A DNA stretch of 39,296 nt from Cytobacillus eiseniae (GCF_017874625.1 NZ_JAGIKZ010000030.1:1-39296), one strand, 5' to 3'. Shown: positions 31,457-39,296, counted from the stretch's first letter. Notes: generated from the letters alone by a model not told the origin. Translations and numbers: made by a program.

Positions 31457-31822
31457 CTATACCAAGCTTAATTTCTCAACTGCCTGCTTTTCATTTGAGC
31501 AGAAATAAAGATCTCTCCCATTATTACTCTCATAAATAAAGTCTTTCAAACTTTTACTAGAATAAACGGTAAAGTCGCCTACAATGGCTAATTTCACATG
31601 ATAGTTGACGAACTTTTGCAAGATTTCTCCTGCCAATCTCGTACGTAAATGGAAAAAGTCCTCACAGATTGCTGATTTGTTCAAAACGATGCGATTACAG
31701 CCTGTTTCATACTGTACGGTCGCCATGAAATCCAGTGCCGACTGCACATCTTTTATTAGGATCTCATGACTGCTGACAACAGCTATTTCCACATGATTTT
31801 CTTTAACGGTCGTTATTTGCAT
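31457..31822 (-). CDS. DUF4180-family protein
   Basis: A 121-residue alpha/beta protein; V-S-S-H-E-I-L-I, the helix D-F-M-A-T-V-Q-Y-E-T-G-C-N-R-I-V-L-N-K and, later, A-I-V-G-D-F match DUF4180. The family is of unknown function and usually sits next to a TetR gene. The start is ATG at 31822, with GGAGG six bases before. Upstream in the same direction lies a broken TetR gene whose last in-frame stretch runs into this frame, which is open back to 31894. Confidence 0.8.
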   Translation of the reverse strand: MQITTVKENHVEIAVVSSHEILIKDVQSALDFMATVQYETGCNRIVLNKSAICEDFFHLRTRLAGEILQKFVNYHVKLAIVGDFTVYSSKSLKDFIYESNNGRDLYFCSNEKQAVEKLSLV

Positions 31823-31852
31823 ACTCATCCTCCATTTCTTTGATTGATGTAT

Positions 31853-32019
31853 TATATTCTCAAAATGATAATAAAAGGTCGAACGATTAATCATCGCTTA
31901 TGCTGTTATATCCTTGATTGTAATCTCTTTGAATTCCTTTTACCTGATAGTTCAATAAAGGAATTCATAATTAACTTGCGGGTGCGCAGAATTCGGGGAT
32001 CTGTTTTCGTTTCCGTCAT
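31853..32019 (-). pseudogene. Broken TetR-family regulator (DNA-binding domain only)
   Basis: On the minus strand an ATG at 32019, with GGAGGG upstream, opens a TetR-like sequence: TKTDPRILRTRKLIMNSFIELSGK, then a frameshift near 31937-31942, KEFKEITIKDITA, an in-frame TAA at 31898-31900 and finally AMINRSTFYYHFENI, the recognition helix region. The remaining TetR ligand domain is absent; the sequence passes directly into the DUF4180 ribosome binding site. The frameshift, the stop and the missing C-terminal domain make it a clear pseudogene of the regulator that normally precedes DUF4180. Confidence 0.8.
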
Positions 32020-32059
32020 CTGATGACTCCCTCCTACTTTTTCAACAATCATTGAAATG

Positions 32060-32075
32060 TGTTGAATATCCAACA
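32060..32075. promoter_or_regulatory. Near-perfect palindrome upstream of the broken TetR gene
   Basis: TGTTGAATATCCAACA, symmetric except for one pair, 41 bases before the TetR ATG. A likely former operator of the lost regulator. Confidence 0.45.
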
Positions 32076-32373
32076 TATCCGAGAAAGTATTGGTGTTCTT
32101 ACCTATTATTATTTACTAAACTGACAGTAAGAAGCAAGAAACTTAGAAAGAAGTGCTCGTATGAAGTATGTTGCAAAACCATAAAATAAAATACGATATT
32201 GTTATTTCACTTGTTACCAATTGTAATCTATCCTAGTAATGATACTCCCAAGTTCTACGAGCTGAAAGCCATAAAATTGTCAGCCGCCCACTGCTAAAAA
32301 ACTTTCCCATAATTAATTCAAGAAAATTCATATATCTAACCTAATGAGTAAATAATATCCACGAGGTGGTCAT

Positions 32374-33378
32374 ATGGATGAGAATAAATTAAAACTCACA
32401 TCTTCAGAAATAGGTACACTCTGGGGAGAATATATAAACGGAACAGCAATAGACATTGTGAATAAATATATGGTTTCTATTATTGAAGACGAGGCGATAA
32501 AAGCGATATTTGAGGATGCGATTAATACATTTGAAAAACAAAAAAAGCAAATCATCGCTTTTATGGAGAACGAGGGATTTCCAGTTCCCATTGGATTTAC
32601 TGATACGGACCTCTTTAAAGATAAACCGAGATTATTCACTGATATCTTTTGCCTAAATTATTTACATATCATGACATTACACGGTTTACTAGGTCATACT
32701 ACTGCTTTAGCTGTTTCTGTTAGAAAGGACTTAAGGGAGTTTTACGATTCATGCGATAACGATGCGAAGAAGATGTATCATCAAACCATTGAGTTATTGC
32801 TTGAAAAAGGTAGTTTTCAAAGAGACCCTTTATTTTATCCAGCGAAAAACCCTGAGTATATTTCCAGCAATGATTTTACAGATGGCATATTTGGAAAGGG
32901 TAGGATGTTAGCAGCAACAGAGATCATTAGCATTTCTTTCAACCTTAAAAAGAGCATTATGACTAAAACACTTTCAATCGCATTCAGTCAAGTCGCACAG
33001 ACAAAAGAAGTGAGAAAATTTTTAACCGATTCTGAGAAAACTGCTGATGGTCAAATAAAAACATTTGCAAAAATTATGCAAACGGATAATTTACCTGTCC
33101 CGAAATCTTGGGAAACAGAAGTAACTACTTCAACGGACGCTCCTTTCTCCGATAAGTTAATGTTGTATCATATTGGTTTCTTGTTCCAGGCTGCACAAAA
33201 CTACCATGGAGCAGGACTCGCATCAGCAATGAGAACAGACCTTGTGGCAACTTATGAAATGACGATTCTAAAAAATCTAATGGTTACAAAAAAATGGTAT
33301 AACTTAATGGTGCAAAATAAATGGTTAGAACAGCCCCCTCTTGCTCCTAATCGAAACGAACTTGCAAAAGAAGTTTAA
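32374..33378 (+). CDS. DUF3231-family protein
   Basis: A 334-residue all-helical protein made of two similar halves (about 1-165 and 170-330), as in the Bacillus DUF3231 family. Each half has a long helix with a spread of acidic and histidine residues (for example E.I..L...Y, LHGLLGHT and YHGAGLA), reminiscent of a four-helix ferritin-like bundle. The family is frequent in spore formers, of unknown role. CGAGGTGG precedes the ATG. A membrane protein gene follows 21 bases downstream on the same strand, so the two may be co-transcribed. Confidence 0.85.
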   Translation: MDENKLKLTSSEIGTLWGEYINGTAIDIVNKYMVSIIEDEAIKAIFEDAINTFEKQKKQIIAFMENEGFPVPIGFTDTDLFKDKPRLFTDIFCLNYLHIMTLHGLLGHTTALAVSVRKDLREFYDSCDNDAKKMYHQTIELLLEKGSFQRDPLFYPAKNPEYISSNDFTDGIFGKGRMLAATEIISISFNLKKSIMTKTLSIAFSQVAQTKEVRKFLTDSEKTADGQIKTFAKIMQTDNLPVPKSWETEVTTSTDAPFSDKLMLYHIGFLFQAAQNYHGAGLASAMRTDLVATYEMTILKNLMVTKKWYNLMVQNKWLEQPPLAPNRNELAKEV

Positions 33379-33399
33379 TTTAAACGTTGGTTTTGTTCA

Positions 33400-33855
33400 A
33401 TGAATAAAAACATAATCGAAAAACTAATATGGAGCATCGCCCTTCCTGGGTTTGGGCAGTTTTTAAACAAAAAATATTTTAAAGGCATCGTTTTATTAAT
33501 ACTTGAATTTATAATTAATATACAAGCCAATTTCAATCAAATTATTATTATGAGTTTTCACGGGGAAATTGGTGAAGCCATCAAACATGCAGATTATCAG
33601 TGGTTGATGTTTTACCCTTGTTTATACTTTTTTTCGATTTGGGATTCCGTTAAAGATGCAGGTGGAGGGAAAAACCCTATTTCTTCCCTTCCCTATGCCT
33701 TCGCAGCTTTTTTTGTAACAGTGGGACTGATTTTTTCATCCGAATTAATGATATTTGGCGTATTATTTGGTCCTGTTTGGCTTCCCATGTTGTTTGTTAT
33801 TCCTGGGGTTGCAGTTGGGTTGATTAGTAAAAAGATCATAAATCGCATTATTTAA
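33400..33855 (+). CDS. TM2-like small membrane protein
   Basis: A 151-residue protein with about four hydrophobic segments. Near the start L-P-G-F-G-Q-F-L-N-K-K-Y-F-K-G resembles the G.GQF.N....KG turn of TM2-like proteins. The ATG has no strong ribosome binding site and lies 21 bases behind the DUF3231 gene, so coupling or read-through is likely. A terminator follows immediately. Role unknown. Confidence 0.75.
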   Translation: MNKNIIEKLIWSIALPGFGQFLNKKYFKGIVLLILEFIINIQANFNQIIIMSFHGEIGEAIKHADYQWLMFYPCLYFFSIWDSVKDAGGGKNPISSLPYAFAAFFVTVGLIFSSELMIFGVLFGPVWLPMLFVIPGVAVGLISKKIINRII

Positions 33856-33881
33856 AAACCATCCCTAAAAAAGGATGGTTT
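33856..33881 (+). terminator. Terminator after the DUF3231 / membrane protein unit
   Basis: Eight-pair AACCATCC/GGATGGTT stem with an A-rich loop, directly at the stop codon of the membrane protein gene; the T run is short. Confidence 0.65.
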
Positions 33882-33885
33882 CTGT

Positions 33886-33984
33886 TCATTCAACTAAAGA
33901 ATCCGTCCTATCTTTTTTACCGCCAAGGGATTTACCAAAAAAGATCAACAGGAGAACAAAAAGCCAATATATGCATTTGTACAT
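33886..33984 (-). CDS. Possible 32-residue hydrophobic peptide
   Basis: Minus-strand frame MYKCIYWLFVLLLIFFGKSLGG and a charged tail KKDRTDSLVE. One membrane span and a polar tail is the shape of small membrane peptides. There is only a weak AAGAAG before the ATG, and the start lies in the arm of the hairpin at 33961-33994. Presented as a candidate only. Confidence 0.25.
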   Translation of the reverse strand: MYKCIYWLFVLLLIFFGKSLGGKKDRTDSLVE

Positions 33985-33994
33985 ATATTGGCTT
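33961..33994. terminator. Orphan hairpin, possible terminator
   Basis: Perfect 13-pair stem (33961-33973 with 33982-33994), eight-base loop. A tract before it and TCTTTG after; not linked to a known transcript. Confidence 0.45.
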
Positions 33995-34111
33995 CTTTGA
34001 GATTTAAAGTTATTTTACTAGCGCCCAATTCATGAATGATTAGGTAATTTCAAAGGTTAATAGGAGATGAGAAAGAGAAATTTACTACAAATACTTCAAA
34101 TCAATGGTGGA

Positions 34112-34138
34112 GCAACACTTTAAAAAATGTTGCCCCTT
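34112..34138 (-). terminator. Weak hairpin after the CBO0543-like gene
   Basis: GCAACA/TGTTGC arms around an A/T loop, with T-rich flanks, shortly downstream of the membrane protein gene at 34165. Short stem, so low confidence. Confidence 0.4.
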
Positions 34139-34164
34139 TTAATTCTTACACACAGATCGTGATT

Positions 34165-34644
34165 TCAAAACCTTATCACGTTATATCCTTTTACTTTTTC
34201 AATCAAATACTGTAGTGCATACAAAATATACGCTTTGTAGTGTATGTATAAAAAGAATTGAAAATAGTTAATTCGCTTTAAATGAAGAATTTTTATTTTT
34301 TTAAGAAAAGGCATGAAGAGAAACGAAAAAAGGCCATGAACAATAGCATTAAGTAACACATATTTTTTAAAGTTTCCGTATGAAAATTTTAGAATCCACA
34401 TTGATACTGGCATATAAGGACCAATATCAAAAGGAAGTTCATCCCTTAAAAAGTTAGTTGGCTTATCATAAAACTTCCACCACTTCTTTTGGTGCCCAAA
34501 ATAATGATTAATGATTTCAAACACACTAATCACAACACTCGATAAATAAAACCGTTTGAAGCTACGTTTTCCGAGAAATATGGTCGATAACCACGGAAGG
34601 ATGATGAGCATTACATTTAATATTAGATGCCTTTTCGATGCCAT
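34165..34644 (-). CDS. Conserved hypothetical membrane protein (CBO0543-like)
   Basis: A 159-residue basic protein with three to four hydrophobic helices. L-P-W-L-S-x-I-F-L-G-K-R-S-F-K-R-F, K-K-W-W-x-F-Y-x-K-P and P-F-x-x-G-P are patterns I recall from the CBO0543-type family of spore formers, many copies of which occur in one genome. Role unknown. GAGGTGA stands before the ATG. It is divergent from the PAS gene at 34907. Confidence 0.65.
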   Translation of the reverse strand: MASKRHLILNVMLIILPWLSTIFLGKRSFKRFYLSSVVISVFEIINHYFGHQKKWWKFYDKPTNFLRDELPFDIGPYMPVSMWILKFSYGNFKKYVLLNAIVHGLFSFLFMPFLKKIKILHLKRINYFQFFLYIHYKAYILYALQYLIEKVKGYNVIRF

Positions 34645-34856
34645 AAAATGAATTCACCTCAATTTGAATTAATCCATCCTCATTTAAACTATCCAAATTT
34701 GAAAAGAAAATTCACCAAGATTCGCATGATGGCAATCCATTTGATTAATCCCGCCTTTTTTAAAAGCACACTCTTACACTGTGCAGCACTCTATGTGGAA
34801 GCAATCTACTAATTGGCTACTAGAATTAAAAAGAGTATACTAGTAGTGGAAGCATT

Positions 34857-34885
34857 TTGGTTCACAGATCTTTGTATTATATTAT
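34857..34885 (+). promoter_or_regulatory. Promoter of the PAS-domain gene
   Basis: TTGGTT (34857-34862), 17-base spacer and TATTAT (34880-34885), 21 bases before the start codon with AAAGGAG between. Confidence 0.6.
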
Positions 34886-34906
34886 TCTCACAAAGGAGAC
34901 TTATAT

Positions 34907-35386
34907 ATGACTGAAGAAAAATTATCAGATTTGATTAGCCCTGAAGCTGTGATTAATTTTGAAAGTGGTGCGATTAAAGCAAGCACTTTGGATTCAATTA
35001 TTAATCTTTTGCCATTTGAAATGGGTTTTTGCGATGCCAATGATATTTTCCGCTGGTATTCAAATAATCCAGACCGCGTGCATGGCCGCCGTAAAGAAGC
35101 AATTGGCCGTCCTGTGCTTGAGCTTCACCCCAAAATGGCTCACCATGTTGAAAAATTATTGAATGATTTCCGTTCAGGCGCACGTGACGAATGGGAATTT
35201 TGGTTCCCGAAACGCTCTGGCGAAGAAACTGGTCAAATATACCAAAAATTCATGGCAGTACGTGATGAAAATGGAACATACCTTGGCTGCATGGATGTGA
35301 CCGTAAATATCGACCTTTTCAAAGGAAAAGAAGGTAAAAACACCCCTGAAACAATTGAAGAATTTATGGCTGTGAAGCCTAAATAA
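34907..35386 (+). CDS. Stand-alone PAS-domain protein
   Basis: A 159-residue soluble protein with one PAS domain (about 25-140): L-P-F-E-M-G-F-C-D-A-N-D-I-F-R-W-Y-S starts the fold, G-R-P-V-L-E-L-H-P follows, and G-x-Y-L-G-C-M-D-V-T is the last strand. It resembles the PAS part of DUF438 proteins, where PAS is joined to a hemerythrin-like domain, but here no other domain is present. AAAGGAG precedes the ATG and a strong terminator follows. A sensor of small ligand or redox is possible; without an output domain it would act by binding a partner. Its codon use looks like that of a well-expressed gene. Confidence 0.82.
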   Translation: MTEEKLSDLISPEAVINFESGAIKASTLDSIINLLPFEMGFCDANDIFRWYSNNPDRVHGRRKEAIGRPVLELHPKMAHHVEKLLNDFRSGARDEWEFWFPKRSGEETGQIYQKFMAVRDENGTYLGCMDVTVNIDLFKGKEGKNTPETIEEFMAVKPK

Positions 35387-35403
35387 TAATAAAGAAGTTG
35401 CTG

Positions 35404-35439
35404 AAAAACACATTGAATTTCTGAATTCAATGTGTTTTT
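35404..35439 (+). terminator. Terminator after the PAS gene
   Basis: Sixteen-pair stem (35404-35419 with 35424-35439) with a four-base loop and a T run, 18 bases after the stop codon. Confidence 0.85.
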
Positions 35440-35548
35440 TCTTTAGGCTGTTTTCGTAAACTTTGTTGTTTTTAGGATTGAATTTAGTGTGCTATTATTA
35501 AAATATATGGATTTGCTAAGAATAAACACAATTAAGGAGGGGTTTTTT

Positions 35549-35743
35549 ATGAAAAATGATAAATGTCCGAAATGCAATAGTGAAGAAATTAAAAAAGGTG
35601 TAATGGGAGCCACTGTTGGACAAGTTCATATGTATCCCGAAAAAAATCTTGGCAAAAAACCTTCAACAATATCAGCAGAATATTGTGGACACTGCGGATA
35701 CATCGTGTCCCTTTATGTGGATAAGCCTGAAAATTTAGGATAG
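35549..35743 (+). CDS. Small zinc-ribbon protein
   Basis: A 64-residue protein with C-P-K-C near the N-terminus and C-G-H-C-G in the second half, the four cysteines of a zinc ribbon. Function unknown; small ribbons bind nucleic acid or protein. AAGGAGG stands eight bases before the ATG at 35549; the frame is open back to 35489 but those residues have no ribosome binding site. Confidence 0.75.
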   Translation: MKNDKCPKCNSEEIKKGVMGATVGQVHMYPEKNLGKKPSTISAEYCGHCGYIVSLYVDKPENLG

Positions 35744-35951
35744 CAACTGCTATTTTTTTGTTACTGTGCTATATCTCTAAAAGTATTAACTGTGAGTCTA
35801 TTAGATTTTTGACACGCTGAAATAAGCATTTTCTCCACTCGTTTGACAAATGCGAAGTTCTTCCCTAATTCAAGCGAACGGAACCAATAATGTTAGTTGT
35901 CTAAGTATTTAGTTGCTACTCCTTGAAAACGTTCTAACCTAAATGTAGGTA

Positions 35952-36512
35952 TCACTTACTCCCCACTTCGTTTAAGTACTTATTCATATAGATGGCTTCG
36001 CCAGCAATTAATTGTTTTGTTTCAACGTCATATACCGCACATCTTCCCCTGAACGCTTTATCTGTATCTTTAAAAGAATAGAAAACATATACTTGTCTAT
36101 CTGGGCTGATCGCTTGATTCATTTTTATATTTGGATAGGCTGTAAGAATCCCATTTCCATCCCAAGTTACATAATTAAATTCCCCTACCTCATGAAACAG
36201 TACCTTTTTTCTGAAATTCACTGATGCATCAGGAATAACTTTAAAAAGTGTGTCATCCATAACTCCATATTTATCCTTATGATTTTTATAAAATCCAACA
36301 TGTTTTCTGTAAAATTCTTGATGTATAGGATACTTTAAATTCCTTAATGCTTGATAAAATTCATCTACTGTTTCATTAATCACTTTTTCCTTATTGGCAG
36401 GGAATAGGTATTCAACCTGAGCTGTAGTTTGTGAATAAACAGGATTTCCTGATAACACAAAAAGGCCGCAAGATAATAACATATATAAGCTAGTTAAGAA
36501 TCGTTTTTTCAT
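35952..36512 (-). CDS. Exported protein, unknown
   Basis: A 186-residue protein with a signal peptide: M-K-K-R, a hydrophobic core and a probable cut after P-V-Y-S near residue 28. The mature part has no cysteine pattern or recognised domain. GGGG stands eight bases before the ATG at 36512; the frame is open to 36560. It is the last of four genes for exported proteins on the minus strand, and a terminator separates it from the third. Confidence 0.75.
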   Translation of the reverse strand: MKKRFLTSLYMLLSCGLFVLSGNPVYSQTTAQVEYLFPANKEKVINETVDEFYQALRNLKYPIHQEFYRKHVGFYKNHKDKYGVMDDTLFKVIPDASVNFRKKVLFHEVGEFNYVTWDGNGILTAYPNIKMNQAISPDRQVYVFYSFKDTDKAFRGRCAVYDVETKQLIAGEAIYMNKYLNEVGSK

Positions 36513-36587
36513 TAAGGTTACCCCTTTTTTTAAAAATAGTGTCCCCCTACTGTTATCCACCTAATCAGCTATTTCGTTGAGCAGGAA

Positions 36588-36612
36588 AAAAGAGCCGAAG
36601 CACCGACTCTTG
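36588..36612 (-). terminator. Terminator after the lipoprotein gene at 36710
   Basis: AGAGTCG/CGGCTCT-type stem with one G-U pair (36591-36597 with 36604-36610) around a six-base loop, followed by a T run on the minus strand. Confidence 0.7.
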
Positions 36613-36709
36613 AGTTTCCGTCTAATTATCCGCTGACTAATTTTTCTTCATATGTTCCCTTTCTCCTTCTACCACGAATCTGCCCTTTAATAAGAAAGAT
36701 CCATTCTCA

Positions 36710-37147
36710 TTATTTTTTCAACTCAATGATTTCCGATTTTCCATTCCATTTTATTGTTAATGTTAGTTGATCTGGAAACATATTATTTATCAAATCCTCA
36801 CTCACTTCTATCGCAGTATGAAAACTTCCAATTCCCTGTATGGGTTGTGGATAGTTACTTTCAAGTTGGGAATTCCCTTTATTTAATACATATTCAATAT
36901 TGCCAATATTGTTAGTTGCTTGCTCTTTCACTGAGTCCGTACGATCTCTAATGTGCTGAATATATAAGGATTCAAAGTAAGAGTGATTCACTTTCGATAT
37001 TGTATACGTTCCAAACCATTCATTTCCTTTTCCAAAGTAGAATATATTATCTTGTTTAGATTCCTCTTCAATCTTTTCCTCCACATGATTGCAGCCAACA
37101 AGCATAAAAAGAAAAAGTAGAATAATGATCGAATTTAATTTCCTCAA
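36710..37147 (-). CDS. Lipoprotein, unknown
   Basis: A 145-residue lipoprotein starting at TTG 37147, with AGGGGGG eight bases before: M-R-K-L-N, a hydrophobic core and the lipobox L-V-G-C at about 16-19, where the lipid is attached. The mature part is hydrophilic and not recognised. The frame is open to 37231 but the upstream residues would bury the signal peptide. It follows the protease lipoprotein gene (37364). Confidence 0.72.
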   Translation of the reverse strand: MRKLNSIIILLFLFMLVGCNHVEEKIEEESKQDNIFYFGKGNEWFGTYTISKVNHSYFESLYIQHIRDRTDSVKEQATNNIGNIEYVLNKGNSQLESNYPQPIQGIGSFHTAIEVSEDLINNMFPDQLTLTIKWNGKSEIIELKK

Positions 37148-37363
37148 TTGCTCTTCCCCCCTATTAAACCTTTCTTCATCTTTATTCAATAAGAAAAATG
37201 CACTGCTGATTTTCAGTATAATACCCAGCACAATAGTTAAATAACTTCAACAAAAATAGCAACAACCTTTCTTAGATCATCGCCTCTGATAGCTTAACAA
37301 GCCTATTGTCTTTTTATTGACTAAGACAGACCTGAAGGATTATCAAACATTGTCCCATAATTT

Positions 37364-38344
37364 TTATTTGTAGTTCTCGAAGTATTTTCCCTTTTCAATA
37401 ATGTCTTGTGTACTTACGGCTGTCCAATCTACAGGTGTTTTATCGGGATTGTATTCAAGATAGGAGTTAATCATTTTGTACCCCTCACTGTAACCGTAAT
37501 TTCTCGGTAACTCTTTTCCACCTTGTATTATCTCTAAAGAACGGCTTAAATTGTATGTATTTAAATCTGGTTCAATTTTAGACCATAATTCCTTATTGTA
37601 ATTTAAATCCACTGAAGGAAAATCAATATCAGGGTAAACAGTCCTTTGGAACATTACCGCTTTTCCTTCAAAGACAATGTTATCCAGAACAGAATTAAGA
37701 GTATTATTTTTCAAGTGCTTTTCTGTCCAAACACTATGATGGTATTCATGAGCAATTCCTGCCTTAATAATATCATCTGTATAATTCAAATTATAAGGAA
37801 AAATAATTTTCCCTGCCCCCACCGCGAACATCGACATATCAACATAAGTGGATGGAAATACACAAACTGCTACATCACTTTGAGAAGGCAAGAGGTCCGC
37901 AGATTTTAAAATAGATTCTTGGATAAGTTGATTGATTTCTTCCTTACGTTTTTCAATGATATTACTTATCATTTGTAACTCTCCTAATTTTTCGGGTGGC
38001 GTATTGAGAAGAGTATCTGCCAAATAAAGATATTCTCCGTTTGCAAAACAATCTTTGTATATCGGTTGAATGATTTCCTCTTTATACAGTTGTAAATTTG
38101 AATGACTTTTATTCTCCTTAACCTTTTCAATATACTGATGAAACAATTGATTCACATGCACGATTTTATACTTTTGTTCGGTTTTAGGGTGCTCAAACGA
38201 AAATAGATTTTCTTTGGCAACTGTTATTTGCTCGTTCTCGCTTAATTGGTTCCCGCCTTTTTCAACTTGCTTACAAGAAGCAAGGGTTAGCAGGATTAGG
38301 CATAAAATAAAAATTATTCCCATTTTATATTTAACATTTAACAT
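37364..38344 (-). CDS. DUF2268-like HExxH zinc protease lipoprotein
   Basis: A 326-residue lipoprotein: signal sequence with lipobox L-A-S-C24. The mature part contains H199-E200-Y-H-H203, the zinc-binding HExxH of metalloproteases, and E226 in F-E-G-K-A-V, a probable third ligand, as in DUF2268 putative zinc proteases. It would sit on the outside of the membrane. AGGAG precedes the ATG. Neighbours on both sides are exported or lipid-anchored proteins. Substrate unknown. Confidence 0.85.
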   Translation of the reverse strand: MLNVKYKMGIIFILCLILLTLASCKQVEKGGNQLSENEQITVAKENLFSFEHPKTEQKYKIVHVNQLFHQYIEKVKENKSHSNLQLYKEEIIQPIYKDCFANGEYLYLADTLLNTPPEKLGELQMISNIIEKRKEEINQLIQESILKSADLLPSQSDVAVCVFPSTYVDMSMFAVGAGKIIFPYNLNYTDDIIKAGIAHEYHHSVWTEKHLKNNTLNSVLDNIVFEGKAVMFQRTVYPDIDFPSVDLNYNKELWSKIEPDLNTYNLSRSLEIIQGGKELPRNYGYSEGYKMINSYLEYNPDKTPVDWTAVSTQDIIEKGKYFENYK

Positions 38345-38411
38345 TTCATTCTCCTAATTAATGTATTTTTATTGGTGGCTCGAAATATAAAATTACAATT
38401 TAATATTTTAA

Positions 38412-38440
38412 GGAAGCACAAGAACCGTCCCCATGCTTTC
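38412..38440. repeat. Dispersed repeat, copy 4
   Basis: GGAAGCACAAGAACCGTCCCC followed by ATGCTTTCC, closely related to the element at 18184 and 19994. It lies between two exported-protein genes. Confidence 0.7.
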
Positions 38441-38446
38441 CTCTCA

Positions 38447-38866
38447 CTAATTAAAAAATTGCTCTATATAGGATGAATCAAGTCCATTGATTATTTGATA
38501 AGTAGTTTGCTTGTTTTCGTTGTAATCAAATATCAATAAATACTTATCATCGTAAACTGTAATTCCTACCTGTCTCTTCTCATTTGTGCTTAAAGTGATC
38601 CAATAGGATTCATTAAAATGAATTGAACCCATTTTTGCTCCCTTTAACTCCGCCTCAGAAAGGGACTTGAGTAATTCTTTAATATCATTTCCATTTTCAA
38701 TAACTGCTTCAATATCAGTAGAAGACTTAATAATTTCAATAGACGTTATTTTTGCCGTATCAGGCACTATTTCATTAAAAGTCGTGCTACTTCTTGAATT
38801 TATTAGATAAAAAGCCCCAAGAATTAAAATAATAGATAAGATGCCCACTCCCAGAAACTTTTTCAA
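38447..38866 (-). CDS. Membrane-anchored exported protein, unknown
   Basis: A 139-residue protein starting at TTG (GGGAGGGAG five bases before). One hydrophobic N-terminal helix (about 4-22) without a clear cleavage site anchors it. The outer part has alternating strands (T-S-I-E-I-I-K, W-I-T-L-S, Y-L-L-I-F) and may be a small beta domain; DUF5301 is a possible family. Role unknown. Confidence 0.7.
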   Translation of the reverse strand: MKKFLGVGILSIILILGAFYLINSRSSTTFNEIVPDTAKITSIEIIKSSTDIEAVIENGNDIKELLKSLSEAELKGAKMGSIHFNESYWITLSTNEKRQVGITVYDDKYLLIFDYNENKQTTYQIINGLDSSYIEQFFN

Positions 38867-39296
38867 TCATTCTCCCTCCCTTATTATTTACTTTTACGGC
38901 AAACAGGAAAAAAAGTTTCACTAAGAATGCATAGTGACGGCTCTCCTGCTTCCTTCAAACTAATTCCTCCCCCTTTTGGAAGCAAAGAACCATCCCTATC
39001 CTTCTGAAAAACAGCGCCGACTCTTAAGTTATCGAATCATTTAATCGAATTCATATCCTCCAGAACCCCACATCCTACGTTTCGGCTGTCATATCATCTC
39101 ACTTTTATCTGAAGGAAATGTCTTGTCCTTAATCGAGGAACGAGTAAAAGTATAATAAGCGGAGATTTTCCGCTTAAATGCAGAATGATGCTTTTTTTAG
39201 ATGAAATAAACCAGCTAATAGTTTGTCAACATTTTTCATTTAAATAAATTTTTATTGTGTGGTATTCTAAAAATAAGCAAGCCAAATAACCTTCCA
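38867..39296. other. Right edge, gene-free, with two repeats
   Basis: No gene recognised. A degenerate copy of the dispersed repeat (GGAAGCAAAGAACCATCCC) is at 38978-39005 and one copy of the AAGCGGA...TCCGCTT palindrome is at 39153-39179. Confidence 0.5.
39153..39179. repeat. AAGCGGA/TCCGCTT palindrome, single copy
   Basis: AATAAGCGGAGATTTTCCGC and two further bases, the same element as the cluster at 31161-31357. Confidence 0.7.

Noticed and set aside
1..39296. Integrase, transposase, tRNA, rRNA or riboswitch
   Set aside because: Searched by eye for typical protein motifs and structured RNA; none was found with enough support.

Overview
The window looks like chromosomal DNA of a low-GC Bacillaceae bacterium (Bacillus in the broad sense). 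The support is strong AGGAGG-type ribosome binding sites, frequent TTG/GTG starts, sigma-A-like promoters, T-rich intrinsic terminators, family types typical of Bacillaceae (DUF3231, DUF6054, DUF4180, YczI-like, YdaG-like, a TxpA/BsrG-type small toxin) and two short dispersed repeats common in such genomes. No rRNA, tRNA, CRISPR array, integrase or transposase was seen.

Bases 1-18,000 are an accessory, defence-island-like region with every protein gene on the minus strand. In transcription order (right to left) it holds: a three-gene unit of a putative nuclease with a glycine-zipper tail, a glycine-rich membrane protein and a cysteine-cluster protein (17842-14538); a MazG-like NTP pyrophosphohydrolase and a DedA membrane protein (14306-13195); a type I toxin-antitoxin locus (12522-12808); a GmrSD-like DUF262/DUF1524 nuclease plus a NUDIX hydrolase (12194-9928); an operon of a phospholipase-D/helicase/DUF3427 protein, a MazG-like hydrolase and an HNH nuclease (9801-5434); a HEPN-type protein (5070-3022); and a PHP-like/SMC-type ATPase (2891-273). 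The domain mix of nucleases, a helicase, NTP hydrolases, a HEPN RNase motif and membrane proteins is typical of anti-phage systems. The three best candidates for undescribed systems are the nuclease/membrane/cysteine-cluster operon, the HEPN + PHP-ATPase pair, and the helicase + MazG + HNH (+ NUDIX) set.

Bases 18,100-23,920 form a self-contained regulatory and export module: an autoregulated TetR gene with a visible promoter and operator, an FtsX-type ABC permease, its ATPase, a MerR regulator whose first codons come from a dispersed repeat, and a CPBP-family membrane protease.

Bases 24,100-39,296 are ordinary Bacillaceae accessory chromosome: YczI-like protein, a tandem-duplicated helical protein, two GNAT acetyltransferases, a DNA alkylation repair protein, a YdaG-like FMN-binding protein, DUF6054, a methyltransferase, DUF4180 behind a broken TetR gene, DUF3231, small membrane proteins, a stand-alone PAS protein, a zinc-ribbon protein, and four exported proteins or lipoproteins including an HExxH protease. 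Short palindromic repeats cluster at 31.2 kb. All functions are read from sequence motifs only; family names given from memory are marked as such.
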